Made by a program: the position numbers and the translations under genes. The notes under the pieces were generated by a model, which was given only the letters and a program-made list of their open reading frames with translations, was not told the origin of the DNA and searched no databases. DNA of 9,427 nt. Origin: Bacteroidales bacterium UBA1800 (GTDB lineage: Bacteria > Bacteroidota > Bacteroidia > Bacteroidales > VadinHA17). Shown here piece by piece: positions 1-6,700 of this stretch. The DNA lies in the NCBI GenBank assembly GCA_002319915.1, contig DCFQ01000048.1:34407-43833 (forward strand), read 5' to 3'. Position 1 is the first letter of the stretch; each line of letters opens with the position of its first letter.

Positions 1-14
1 CCTGACGCCTGACG
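1..14. repeat. Two tandem CCTGACG heptamers at the window edge
   Basis: CCTGACG occurs twice in direct tandem (1-7, 8-14), followed by a partial CCCG. The array is cut by the window edge, so its full copy number cannot be seen. It may be the end of a longer intergenic heptamer array. Two copies could also be chance. Confidence 0.4.
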
Positions 15-92
15 CCCGCCCATCCCCTTTTTTCGAATATTTTACCAAAGCCCACCTAAATGATTAGGAATCACAATACAATTTTAGACTTA

Positions 93-123
93 TTTGCACA
101 ATTCAAATATTTTTCTACATTTG
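93..123 (+). promoter_or_regulatory. Bacteroidota-type promoter for the OmpP1/FadL gene
   Basis: The -33 element TTTG (93-96) is followed, after exactly 19 nt, by TACATTTG (116-123). This fits the Bacteroides consensus TTTG-N19-21-TAnnTTTG at every conserved position. Transcription would start around 130, giving a leader of roughly 105 nt before the ATG at 235. No Shine-Dalgarno sequence precedes that ATG; the upstream bases are A/T-rich, as is usual in this phylum. The position and match are seen; promoter activity is inferred. Confidence 0.8.
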
Positions 124-132
124 CCCTGCTTT

Positions 133-146
133 GGTTAACAGTAACC
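133..146. repeat. Small inverted repeat near the predicted transcription start
   Basis: GGTTA (133-137) and TAACC (142-146) form a perfect 5-bp inverted repeat around a 4-nt ACAG centre, a few bases downstream of the predicted start at about 130. It could be a repressor operator or a small hairpin at the 5' end of the leader RNA. The arms are short, so chance remains possible. Confidence 0.35.
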
Positions 147-234
147 TAAACTGACCAAAATAAGATAATGGGGAATCGAATGCTTATGGATCATGAACTT
201 CTATTCCCGAGTTCTTAAACTTAAAACTTAATCT

Positions 235-1875
235 ATGAGAAAGTTATTTACTTTGTTTTCCGTAATCCTGATTACTGGTAGTTTGTTTGCCGGGGGTCTA
301 GTGACAAACAACAACCATAGTGCCCTGTTCACGCGTATGCAGAACCGCAATGCGTCGACAGCCATTGATGCCGTATTCTACAATCCGGCCGGACTTACCA
401 AGCTTGGAAATGGTTTCTTCTTCTCCCTGAACAACCAAACCATCAGCCAGACACAGAAAATCATCAACAACTATACATTTCTGAGCGGAACTCCCAAGGA
501 GTACGTGGGGAAAGTCAGCGCCCCCATATTCCCTGGCGTATATGCAGTATTCAAAACCGGAAAACTGGCATTATCAGCTGGCTTTAACCCTGTAGGCGGC
601 GGAGGCGGTGCAAAATGGAGCAAAGGTCTTCCTTCATTCGAGATGCAGATCGCTGACCTTGTACCACTGCTTGCCAGCCAGGGTATCCCGACCGACAAGT
701 ACTCGGCAAAAATCAACTTTGAAGGGACCTCGGTTTATTTCGGCTACCAGGCTAATGCATCATATGAGATCAACAATATGCTGTCGGTTGCTGCCGGTGT
801 AAGGGTTGTTTCTGCAAAGAATACCTATAAGGGTTCTATGACTGACATCAGTATCAATCCTGACTATCCTGCTTTCGGTGAAGCATATAATGGCAGCATG
901 GTCCCTGCAAAAGATTTCTTCACATCGGGTGCAGGTGTTCTGGGCCAGCTTGCTGTAGGCGCTTCTGCATTTGCAACAGGCCTTCAGCCGATCATTACCG
1001 CAGGCTATGGCACGGTGCTGTTGAGCGACGGTACAAATGTAGGCCTGTCAACCCAGCAGATCGGCCAGATTCAGCAGATCCTCGGAGCAGCAGGTTTGAC
1101 TCCTGCCCAGATTGGCGCCCAGACGATTGCCTCAACACAGGGTGTCCTGAGCGTCGCCGGTCCGACCTTCTCCGGGAAAGCAACCGCAATGACCGGGTAT
1201 GCCGCTGCAACCCAGGATGTATTTGTTGATGCCCAGCAGACCGGTATCGGTTATACCCCGATCCTCAGCGTTAACTTCTCGCCTCTTGAAAACCTGAATA
1301 TCGCCCTGAAATATGAATTCAAGACGAAGCTTGAACTCACCACAAAGGTAAAGGACAATAAAGGCGGCGGCGTTTTCGTCGACGGGACCAAAGTCACTGC
1401 TGACCTTCCGGCAATTATCTTCTTCGGGGTTGAATACAAACCGATCAAGAAGCTTACCCTTGCCGGTACATTCAATTACTATTTTGACAAGGACGTGGAC
1501 TATGACGGCTCATCGTTGGCTGATATCAACATGATAGACAATAACTTCCTTGAGTACGGCCTTGGCGCAGAATATGCACTGACCGACAACCTGAGGGCAA
1601 GCGCGGGTTGGCTTGCAACCAATACCGGGGTCAACGACGCCTATCAGAGCGATATGGGCTACAGCACCAACACCAATTCGTTCGGTGCAGGATTCGGTTA
1701 CAGGATCACTCCCCTGATCGACCTTAATATCGGCGGACAGTACACTGTGTACGCTTCCGATTCCAAGACTTTCAATCACTTCCTCGGTGAAAACCCGGTG
1801 CCTGTGACTGAAACTTACAAGAAGAGCACATGGCTTGTCGGCGTGGGACTTGATTTCTATTTCGGGAAAAAATAA
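235..1875 (+). CDS. OmpP1/FadL/TodX-family outer-membrane transport protein
   Basis: This is a predicted outer-membrane beta-barrel of the FadL family, whose members pass fatty acids and other hydrophobic molecules across the outer membrane. The 546-residue product starts with a signal peptide (about 1-19, ending SLFA before GG). The family's N-terminal hatch hallmark follows: an ...FYNPAGLTKL segment with N50-P51-A52-G53. The rest alternates in beta-strand fashion and ends in a barrel-closing strand, WLVGVGLDFYFGKK, with aromatic residues near the C-terminus. It is longer than typical FadL. Much of the extra length is residues about 230-335, a Gly/Ala/Gln-rich stretch with very few charged residues, probably a loop or plug extension. 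It has its own promoter (93-123) and terminator (1896-1931), so it is probably monocistronic. The substrate cannot be told from sequence. A decayed copy of its 3' end lies just downstream. Confidence 0.92.
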   Translation: MRKLFTLFSVILITGSLFAGGLVTNNNHSALFTRMQNRNASTAIDAVFYNPAGLTKLGNGFFFSLNNQTISQTQKIINNYTFLSGTPKEYVGKVSAPIFPGVYAVFKTGKLALSAGFNPVGGGGGAKWSKGLPSFEMQIADLVPLLASQGIPTDKYSAKINFEGTSVYFGYQANASYEINNMLSVAAGVRVVSAKNTYKGSMTDISINPDYPAFGEAYNGSMVPAKDFFTSGAGVLGQLAVGASAFATGLQPIITAGYGTVLLSDGTNVGLSTQQIGQIQQILGAAGLTPAQIGAQTIASTQGVLSVAGPTFSGKATAMTGYAAATQDVFVDAQQTGIGYTPILSVNFSPLENLNIALKYEFKTKLELTTKVKDNKGGGVFVDGTKVTADLPAIIFFGVEYKPIKKLTLAGTFNYYFDKDVDYDGSSLADINMIDNNFLEYGLGAEYALTDNLRASAGWLATNTGVNDAYQSDMGYSTNTNSFGAGFGYRITPLIDLNIGGQYTVYASDSKTFNHFLGENPVPVTETYKKSTWLVGVGLDFYFGKK

Positions 1876-1895
1876 AAACCTGATATCCATGGATA

Positions 1896-1931
1896 AAAAG
1901 GCTGGACCTTCCGGGGTTCAGCTTTTTTTTT
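1896..1931 (+). terminator. Strong intrinsic terminator after the OmpP1/FadL gene
   Basis: The arms GCTGGACC (1901-1908) and GGTTCAGC (1915-1922) pair over 8 bp with one G-U wobble, around a TTCCGG loop. Nine T residues follow (1923-1931). A run of A residues before the stem (1895-1899) makes the reverse complement a hairpin followed by TTTTT, so it may also stop transcription coming leftward from the minus-strand GxxExxY gene. Confidence 0.88.
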
Positions 1932-1955
1932 GTGATTCGGATCATAGAAGTCAGT

Positions 1956-2051
1956 TTCACAGGGGCCACTCAGGTTCCTGTTAGTGAGACATTTACAAAG
2001 GGCACTTGGCTTGTCGGCGTTGTACTAGATCTCAATTTCGGTAAAAAGTAG
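1956..2051 (+). pseudogene. Decayed duplicate of the 3' end of an OmpP1/FadL gene
   Basis: Frame +1956 to the TAG at 2049-2051 reads FTGATQVPVSETFTKG then TWLVGVVLDLNFGKK and stop. The last 31 residues of the intact upstream gene (from F516) read FLGENPVPVTETYKKS then TWLVGVGLDFYFGKK and stop. By eye 20 of 31 residues are identical with no gaps, and both end at the same codon. The DNA shares an exact 14-nt run (TGGCTTGTCGGCGT). No start codon, signal peptide or N-terminal barrel sequence precedes it, and the terminator of the intact gene sits immediately upstream. I infer that a second, related porin gene once stood here in tandem, and that all but its last strand was deleted. The many synonymous and conservative differences suggest the two copies had diverged as functional genes before the deletion. 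Confidence 0.82.
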
Positions 2052-2109
2052 ATTAACCGATTTCATTATTCGGTAGACTGGGTAATAATTTTTCCAGCCT
2101 TTCCCATGT

Positions 2110-2153
2110 TTTTAACCACTGAGTTATGCTGAGTTAAAATGAGTTTCACTGAG
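2110..2153 (+). repeat. Left inward-facing repeat flanking the GxxExxY gene
   Basis: It begins TTTTAACCACTGAGT (2110-2124) and continues with spaced CTGAGT/TGAGT units (CTGAGT at 2119-2124, 2129-2134 and 2149-2154; TGAGT at 2140-2144). The first 15 bases match the reverse complement of 2659-2673 at 13 positions. Over the first 26 bases 20 match, and with a one-base gap the similarity extends to about 44 bp. Repeats of the 'AACCACnGAG...' kind are, from memory, scattered through many bacterial genomes near GxxExxY genes. Confidence 0.65.
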
Positions 2154-2178
2154 TAGATCTACCTTAGTTTTTTAGCCA

Positions 2179-2556
2179 TTACATAATAATACTCTTAATC
2201 CCATCTTTTAAAGAGACGACATTAAAGTTGATCAGAAGTCCGATCCTGCACTTTGATAGCTTCGGATATGTCATAAGTTGAGCGAAATGAACTGGATTCA
2301 AGGCATCAACTGACTTAATTTCAATAACAACTTTCCCATCTACCATTAAATCAATTCTGTAACCAAACTCAAGTGATTTTTCTTCATATACTAATGGCGT
2401 TGGCTTTTGCTTTACAACAATTAGTCCGGTTTTTTTCATTTCATAGGACAAACATTCTTCATAAGCCCACTCAAGTATTCCCGGGCCCAGTGCTGTATGG
2501 ACTTTATAGGCGCACTTCAGTATTGAACCTGTCAGATCCTGATGTAAATAATTCAT
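2179..2556 (-). CDS. GxxExxY protein with PD-(D/E)XK nuclease-like fold
   Basis: This 125-residue protein has the size typical of the GxxExxY family. The name-giving motif is G26-I-L-E29-W-A-Y32, inside GPGILEWAYEECL. Further on, YRIDLMVDGK and VVIEIKSVDAL supply D69, E79 and K81 in the D...ExK arrangement of PD-(D/E)XK nuclease-like proteins (Pfam PDDEXK_3). The family's LLINFNV strand is at about 107-113. There is no signal peptide, so it is expected in the cytoplasm. All catalytic-type residues are present and the length is full, so it appears intact. The biological role of the family is not established; nucleic-acid binding or cleavage is inferred from the fold only. It is transcribed against its neighbours, lies in AT-rich DNA, and is bracketed by inverted repeats, which suggests acquisition as a unit. 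The ATG at 2554-2556 lies about 20 nt from the predicted transcription start. Confidence 0.9.
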   Translation of the reverse strand: MNYLHQDLTGSILKCAYKVHTALGPGILEWAYEECLSYEMKKTGLIVVKQKPTPLVYEEKSLEFGYRIDLMVDGKVVIEIKSVDALNPVHFAQLMTYPKLSKCRIGLLINFNVVSLKDGIKSIIM

Positions 2557-2581
2557 CTAATTTATTTTTAGCGAGACTATA

Positions 2582-2613
2582 TAAAGATATTACTTCTAGC
2601 AATCTACAGCAAC
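2582..2613 (-). promoter_or_regulatory. Probable promoter for the GxxExxY gene
   Basis: On the minus strand GTTG (2613-2610) is followed after 20 nt by TATCTTTA (2589-2582). Against TTTG-N19-21-TAnnTTTG this is three of four and five of six conserved bases with correct spacing. Transcription would start near 2575, leaving a leader of about 20 nt. It lies inside the inverted repeats, so the cassette would carry its own promoter. Confidence 0.45.
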
Positions 2614-2628
2614 TGTTTATAAATCAAA

Positions 2629-2673
2629 AACTGTGTTACTCCTTTTAAACTAAACGTCACCCTGTGGTTAAAA
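2629..2673 (-). repeat. Right inward-facing repeat flanking the GxxExxY gene
   Basis: Read on the minus strand it begins TTTTAACCACAGGGT (2673-2659), then GACGTTTAGTT, and continues to AACACAG (2635-2629). It mirrors the left repeat at 2110-2153: 13 of 15 bases at the outer end, 20 of 26 over the longer stretch, weaker further in. It lies upstream of the GxxExxY start and before the efflux operon. Confidence 0.6.
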
Positions 2674-2751
2674 GAATTTTTGAGTTTAGAATAATAATTA
2701 AAGCATTATTTTCTGAAATTAGTACTCGGAAACCTCTTAAAACCTGGCCTG

Positions 2752-3786
2752 ATGAAATTCAAAAAAGTATTTGCTTTTTTTCTCATCCTCGTTCTTTTTT
2801 CAGAATGCATGACAAAAAACGAACAACCCGGATCATCAACAACTCCAATACCGGTCGTGATTTCAAATGTAGAGAAAGTCGAGACCTTAAGAGATATCTC
2901 GCTTAGCGGGAATATTGAAGGAAACAAGACCATAAAGCTGGGTTTTCTTGTCGCCGGCCGGATCGATTTCATCGCCGCCGATGAAGGTGAAAGGGTTTCC
3001 AGGGATAAGGTCATAGCGAGCCTCGAACCCACAAGCTACGCTATCGCAAGGGAACTGGCAGGCATCCAGGTTGACCAGGTGCAGGATGAATTTGACCGAC
3101 TCAAATCGATGCATGACAATAAAAGCTTGAGTGAGAGTGACTTTGCCAAGATCTCGTTCGGCCTTCAGCAGGCAAAAGCCCAGCTTAAGCTCCACACAAA
3201 GAATCTTGCCGACACAAAGCTGTACTCCCCCATCGACGGGATCGTTCTAAAGAAACTTGCCGAGGTTGGAGAGATTACCGGATCCGGCATCCCGGTCCTT
3301 GTCGTATCAGATATCAGGAAAATAAAAGTAAGCGCATATATCCCCGAGACCGAACTTCATTCCGTTAAGATCGGACTGAAAGCCAGCGTTTCTGTTTCGT
3401 CCGTAGACAAGACATTTGAAGGGACCATTGCCGAGGTGGGATCGCTGGCCGATCCCTCGAGCAGATCCTTCCTGCTCAGGATAGTTGTTGACAACCCGGG
3501 AATGCTTCTGCGGCCCGGAATGATCGCGGATGTTGCCATCCCCGCCGGAAATGCCGAAAGTTTCCTCGGGATCGGCGCTGGTGCGGTTATGCATGATTTC
3601 AACAACCAGAGCTATGTTTTTGTGGCCGATTCTGTCAGGAAAAAGGCTTTCCGGAGAAATGTGACCACCGGAAGCCTCAGGAACGACATCATTGAAATAA
3701 CCTCGGGGCTCAGCGAAGGCGAACCAGTGGTAACAGGGGGATACCAGAAGCTGGTGGATGGGTGCGGAATAATTATAAACAAGTGA
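2752..3786 (+). CDS. RND efflux system periplasmic adaptor (membrane fusion protein)
   Basis: The adaptor bridges an inner-membrane RND pump and an outer-membrane channel. The 344-residue product begins with a hydrophobic export signal (MKFKKVFAFFLILVLFS) and a cysteine at 19. Domains follow the family order: first half of the lipoyl domain (about 60-92, VAGRIDFIAADEGERVSRD), a short alpha-helical hairpin (about 94-150), the second lipoyl half (LYSPIDGIVLKKL, about 157-187), a beta-barrel (about 190-265, including RPGMIADVAIP) and a membrane-proximal domain to the C-terminus. The length is usual for the family. Cys19 is preceded by F-S-E, which does not fit the normal lipobox because Glu replaces the small -1 residue, so lipidation is uncertain. 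It is first in the operon, 6 nt before the pump gene. No convincing promoter was found; AATTTTTG (2675-2682) is a one-mismatch -7 candidate without a matching -33 element. Confidence 0.93.
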   Translation: MKFKKVFAFFLILVLFSECMTKNEQPGSSTTPIPVVISNVEKVETLRDISLSGNIEGNKTIKLGFLVAGRIDFIAADEGERVSRDKVIASLEPTSYAIARELAGIQVDQVQDEFDRLKSMHDNKSLSESDFAKISFGLQQAKAQLKLHTKNLADTKLYSPIDGIVLKKLAEVGEITGSGIPVLVVSDIRKIKVSAYIPETELHSVKIGLKASVSVSSVDKTFEGTIAEVGSLADPSSRSFLLRIVVDNPGMLLRPGMIADVAIPAGNAESFLGIGAGAVMHDFNNQSYVFVADSVRKKAFRRNVTTGSLRNDIIEITSGLSEGEPVVTGGYQKLVDGCGIIINK

Positions 3787-3792
3787 TCTGTC

Positions 3793-6700
3793 ATGAACTT
3801 AGTAAAAGCCTCACTTAAGCACCGGCAGGTCACATTCTCCATACTGCTCCTGATGTTCGCATCAGGGGTCTGGTCGCTGCTGAATATGCCCCGGCGGGAA
3901 GATCCGAAAATCGTGATCCCGGGCGGCCTGGTCGTCGCTTATTTCCCGGGGGCAAACGCCATCCAGGTCGAAGAGCAGGTAACCAGGAAGCTTGAGGAAT
4001 TCATCTTCCAGTTCGAGGAGGTGAACAAGGACAAAACTTATTCGGTCACTTCCGACGGCAGGGTCGAGCTCCACATATGGCTTCAGGACAAGGTAAGAAA
4101 GCCGGATATCTTCTGGAACAAGCTGCGGCACCAGTTGATGGTGATAAAGGCGCTCGATCTGCCCCCTGGGGTACAGGGTCCGTTCGTCAACTCTGATTTC
4201 GGCGACACTGAATCGATGATCATTGCGATCGGGGATAGCAGTGGCAACTTTACACTGATGAAGGAGTATGCCTTAAAGCTTGAGGACCAGCTGAGGCAAA
4301 TTCCTGCCGTATCAAAGCTTAAGCTGACAGGGGAGCAGAAGGAACAGATCACCGTCGCCTTTAATTCTGCAAGCCTTTCGAAATATGACCTTAACTTGCA
4401 GCAGGTATTGAGGATCCTGCAAACACAGAACATAATCAGCGCCTCCGGCGAGATCAAGGCTCAGACTCTTGCTTTGCCCCTTCATGTTTCAGGTGCTTAT
4501 ACCGATTTAAATGACATCAGGGAACAGATCGTGGGTTCCTCAAAAAGCGGTGCCGTGATCAGGCTTGGGGAAATAGCATCCGTGACGAAAGGGTATGCCG
4601 AACCGGCAAGCAGGATCACGGTGAATGGCGAGAATGCAATCCTGCTTTCCATCCAGATGCATGAGGGGAGAAACATTGTAAAAATCGGCGGTGAGATCGA
4701 CCGGAAGCTTGCTGAATTTGAGAAGAGGGTACCGGGTAATATGAAGGTTACAACACTTGTAAACCAGCCGCAGGTTGTCAAAACAAATGTTTCCGAATTC
4801 CTGAGGGAGTTCCTTCTGTCAATCGTGGCGGTGATCCTTGTGGTGTTCCTGCTTCTTCCTCTCAGGATTGCGGCAGTAGCGGCAGCAGCGATCCCGATGA
4901 CTGTTTCGATCACGTTCGCACTGCTGCATGTATTTGGGCTGGAACTGAACCAGGTCACCCTTGCTTCCATGATTTCGGTCCTCGGGATAGTGGTCGATGA
5001 TGCCATCATAATTGCCGATAACTATGTAGAGCTGCTTGACCGCGGCAACGACAAGTGGACCGCGGCCTGGCGGAGCGCTACCGACCTGGTGGTCCCGGTA
5101 CTTACAGCAACAATAACAATCATCGCATCATTCCTGCCGCTTGTCATACTGACGGGCACTGTGGGTGAATTCATCAGGGGACTGCCCATCACCGTTACGA
5201 TTGCCCTTACATCGTCGTTCATCGTAGCCATGGTGCTCACTCCCCTGCTGTGCAATATTTTCATAAGAACAGGGCTTCACACAAGAAATCCGGAAACCGG
5301 TAACCGGAGACCCTCATTTCTCAGCCTGCTCCAGAATGCCTATAATAAATCGATTGACTGGTGCCTCAGGCATAAAAGCCTTACAATTACGGCAAGCTTT
5401 GCCACCGTATTGCTTGCCGGTCTCTTATTCAGGTTCGGCATCAGGGAGAAGTTCTTTCCCGAAGCCGAAAGGAACCAGTTTACGGTCGAGCTTTGGATGC
5501 CAACCGGCACCAGGCTAGAAAAAACTGAAGAGGCTATCCTCAGGATCGAGAATTCAATAAAGCACGACAGCAGGGTGATATCGTACGCAACGTTCACCGG
5601 GACAAGCGCCCCAAGGTTCTACTATAATTATTCCCCGCAGATGCCTGAGAGCCACTTTGCCCAGATGCTGATAAATACCAGTGATCCGAAGGCCACAAAA
5701 ACACTTTCGGACGAGCTCAGGGAGAAAGTGAATACACTTGTGCCTGAAGGCACCGGTTTTGTCAGGCTGATGATGCAGGGTCAGCCGATGAATGCCAAGG
5801 TAGAGGTCAGGATTGCCGGTGAGGACATAAATAAGCTTAAGGAGATCGGAAGCGAGGTAAGCGGTATATTGCGGAGCACACCCGGTAGTTACATGATACG
5901 GAACGATTTCAGGGAAGACAGCTACGGGATCCGGATCAGGCCCAAAGCTGAAGCGGCAAGGCTCGGCTTCACTACCCTGAGCATCTCACAGATGGTCTAT
6001 ACTTCATTCTCGGGATATTCCCCGTCATCATATTATGAGGAGGACAATCCGGTCGGAATAGTTCTGAGGCTAGCAGATAAGGAACGGCATGAGACCTCCG
6101 ATCTCAGGGACCTCTATCTGCAGTCGCCGGTCACGGGCGCATCCGTTCCGCTTAGGCAGATTGCCGACCTGGTACCTGAATGGCAGCCAGGCAGGATAAT
6201 TCACAGGAACGGGATGAGGACCCTTACGGTTCAAAGCGAAACCGGTAGGGGCACCCTGGCATCGGAGCTGCTCAAGGCTGTCAGTCCGGAAGTCGAAAGA
6301 CTACCGCTGCCCCAAGGTTACAGGATCTTTTTCGGCGGGGAATACGCCAATCAGCATGAGACCTTCGGATACATGGTAATTGCCCTCATCCTGAGCCTGA
6401 TAATCATATTTATCGTTTTGCTTTTCCAGTTCAGGGATCTTAAAGAAACCGGACTCGTCATGCTCACAATCCCACTAAGCCTTTTTGGCGCAATCGTCGG
6501 CCTGGTCATCACAGGGAATGATTTCGGTTTCACTGCATTCTGCGGACTTATCAGCCTCTCCGGGATAGAGGTAAGAAATGCGATCATTCTGATCGATCAT
6601 ACGAACGAGCTGATAAAGAAAGGAATGGACATCCCCACTGCTGCCTCCGAAGCGGGGAAGCGCCGTCTCAGGCCGATCTTCCTCACCGCAATGGCCGCTG

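Larger units (their letters stand above)
1932..2178. other. Gene-free stretch between the terminator and the GxxExxY gene
   Basis: This stretch holds the porin-tail remnant (1956-2051), a weak hairpin (ACCGA 2056-2060 with TCGGT 2070-2074), the left inverted repeat of the GxxExxY cassette (2110-2153) and a 10-bp palindrome GTAGATCTAC (2153-2162). No intact reading frame of useful length was seen on either strand. Confidence 0.6.
2110..2673. mobile_element. Candidate inverted-repeat-bounded GxxExxY cassette
   Basis: A 564-bp AT-rich block is bounded by imperfect inverted repeats of about 44 bp, both starting TTTTAACCAC at the outer edge, and carries only the GxxExxY gene. It has no transposase or recombinase, so any movement would need help in trans. 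No convincing target-site duplication was found; AATTTTT occurs outside both ends (2087-2093 and 2675-2681) but is not adjacent to the left repeat. The inverted-repeat arrangement is seen; mobility is inferred. Confidence 0.38.

Noticed and set aside
60..149. Thirty-codon-sized frame beginning with ATG near 60
   Set aside because: It covers the predicted promoter and has no coding character.
168..218. Short upstream reading frame (16 codons) in the porin leader
   Set aside because: No ribosome binding site or recognisable leader-peptide features; frames of this size are expected by chance.
1510..1890. Long minus-strand frame inside the porin gene
   Set aside because: It is a shadow of the plus-strand codon pattern, with no family motif and no promoter.
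1884..1895. Perfect 12-bp palindrome TATCCATGGATA after the porin stop codon
   Set aside because: It overlaps the A-rich shoulder of the terminator and has no second copy or clear role; a single palindrome of this length is not strong evidence of a site.
2056..2074. Hairpin ACCGA...TCGGT after the porin-tail remnant, considered as a terminator
   Set aside because: Five base pairs with a 9-nt loop, and the next T-run is about 15 nt away, so it does not look like an intrinsic terminator.
2153..2162. Palindrome GTAGATCTAC at the inner edge of the left repeat
   Set aside because: It has no counterpart at the right repeat and no loop for a hairpin, so it is probably incidental.
2373..2648. Plus-strand frame antisense to the GxxExxY gene
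   Set aside because: The minus-strand frame has clear family motifs, and this one runs through the promoter and right repeat with no recognisable domain.
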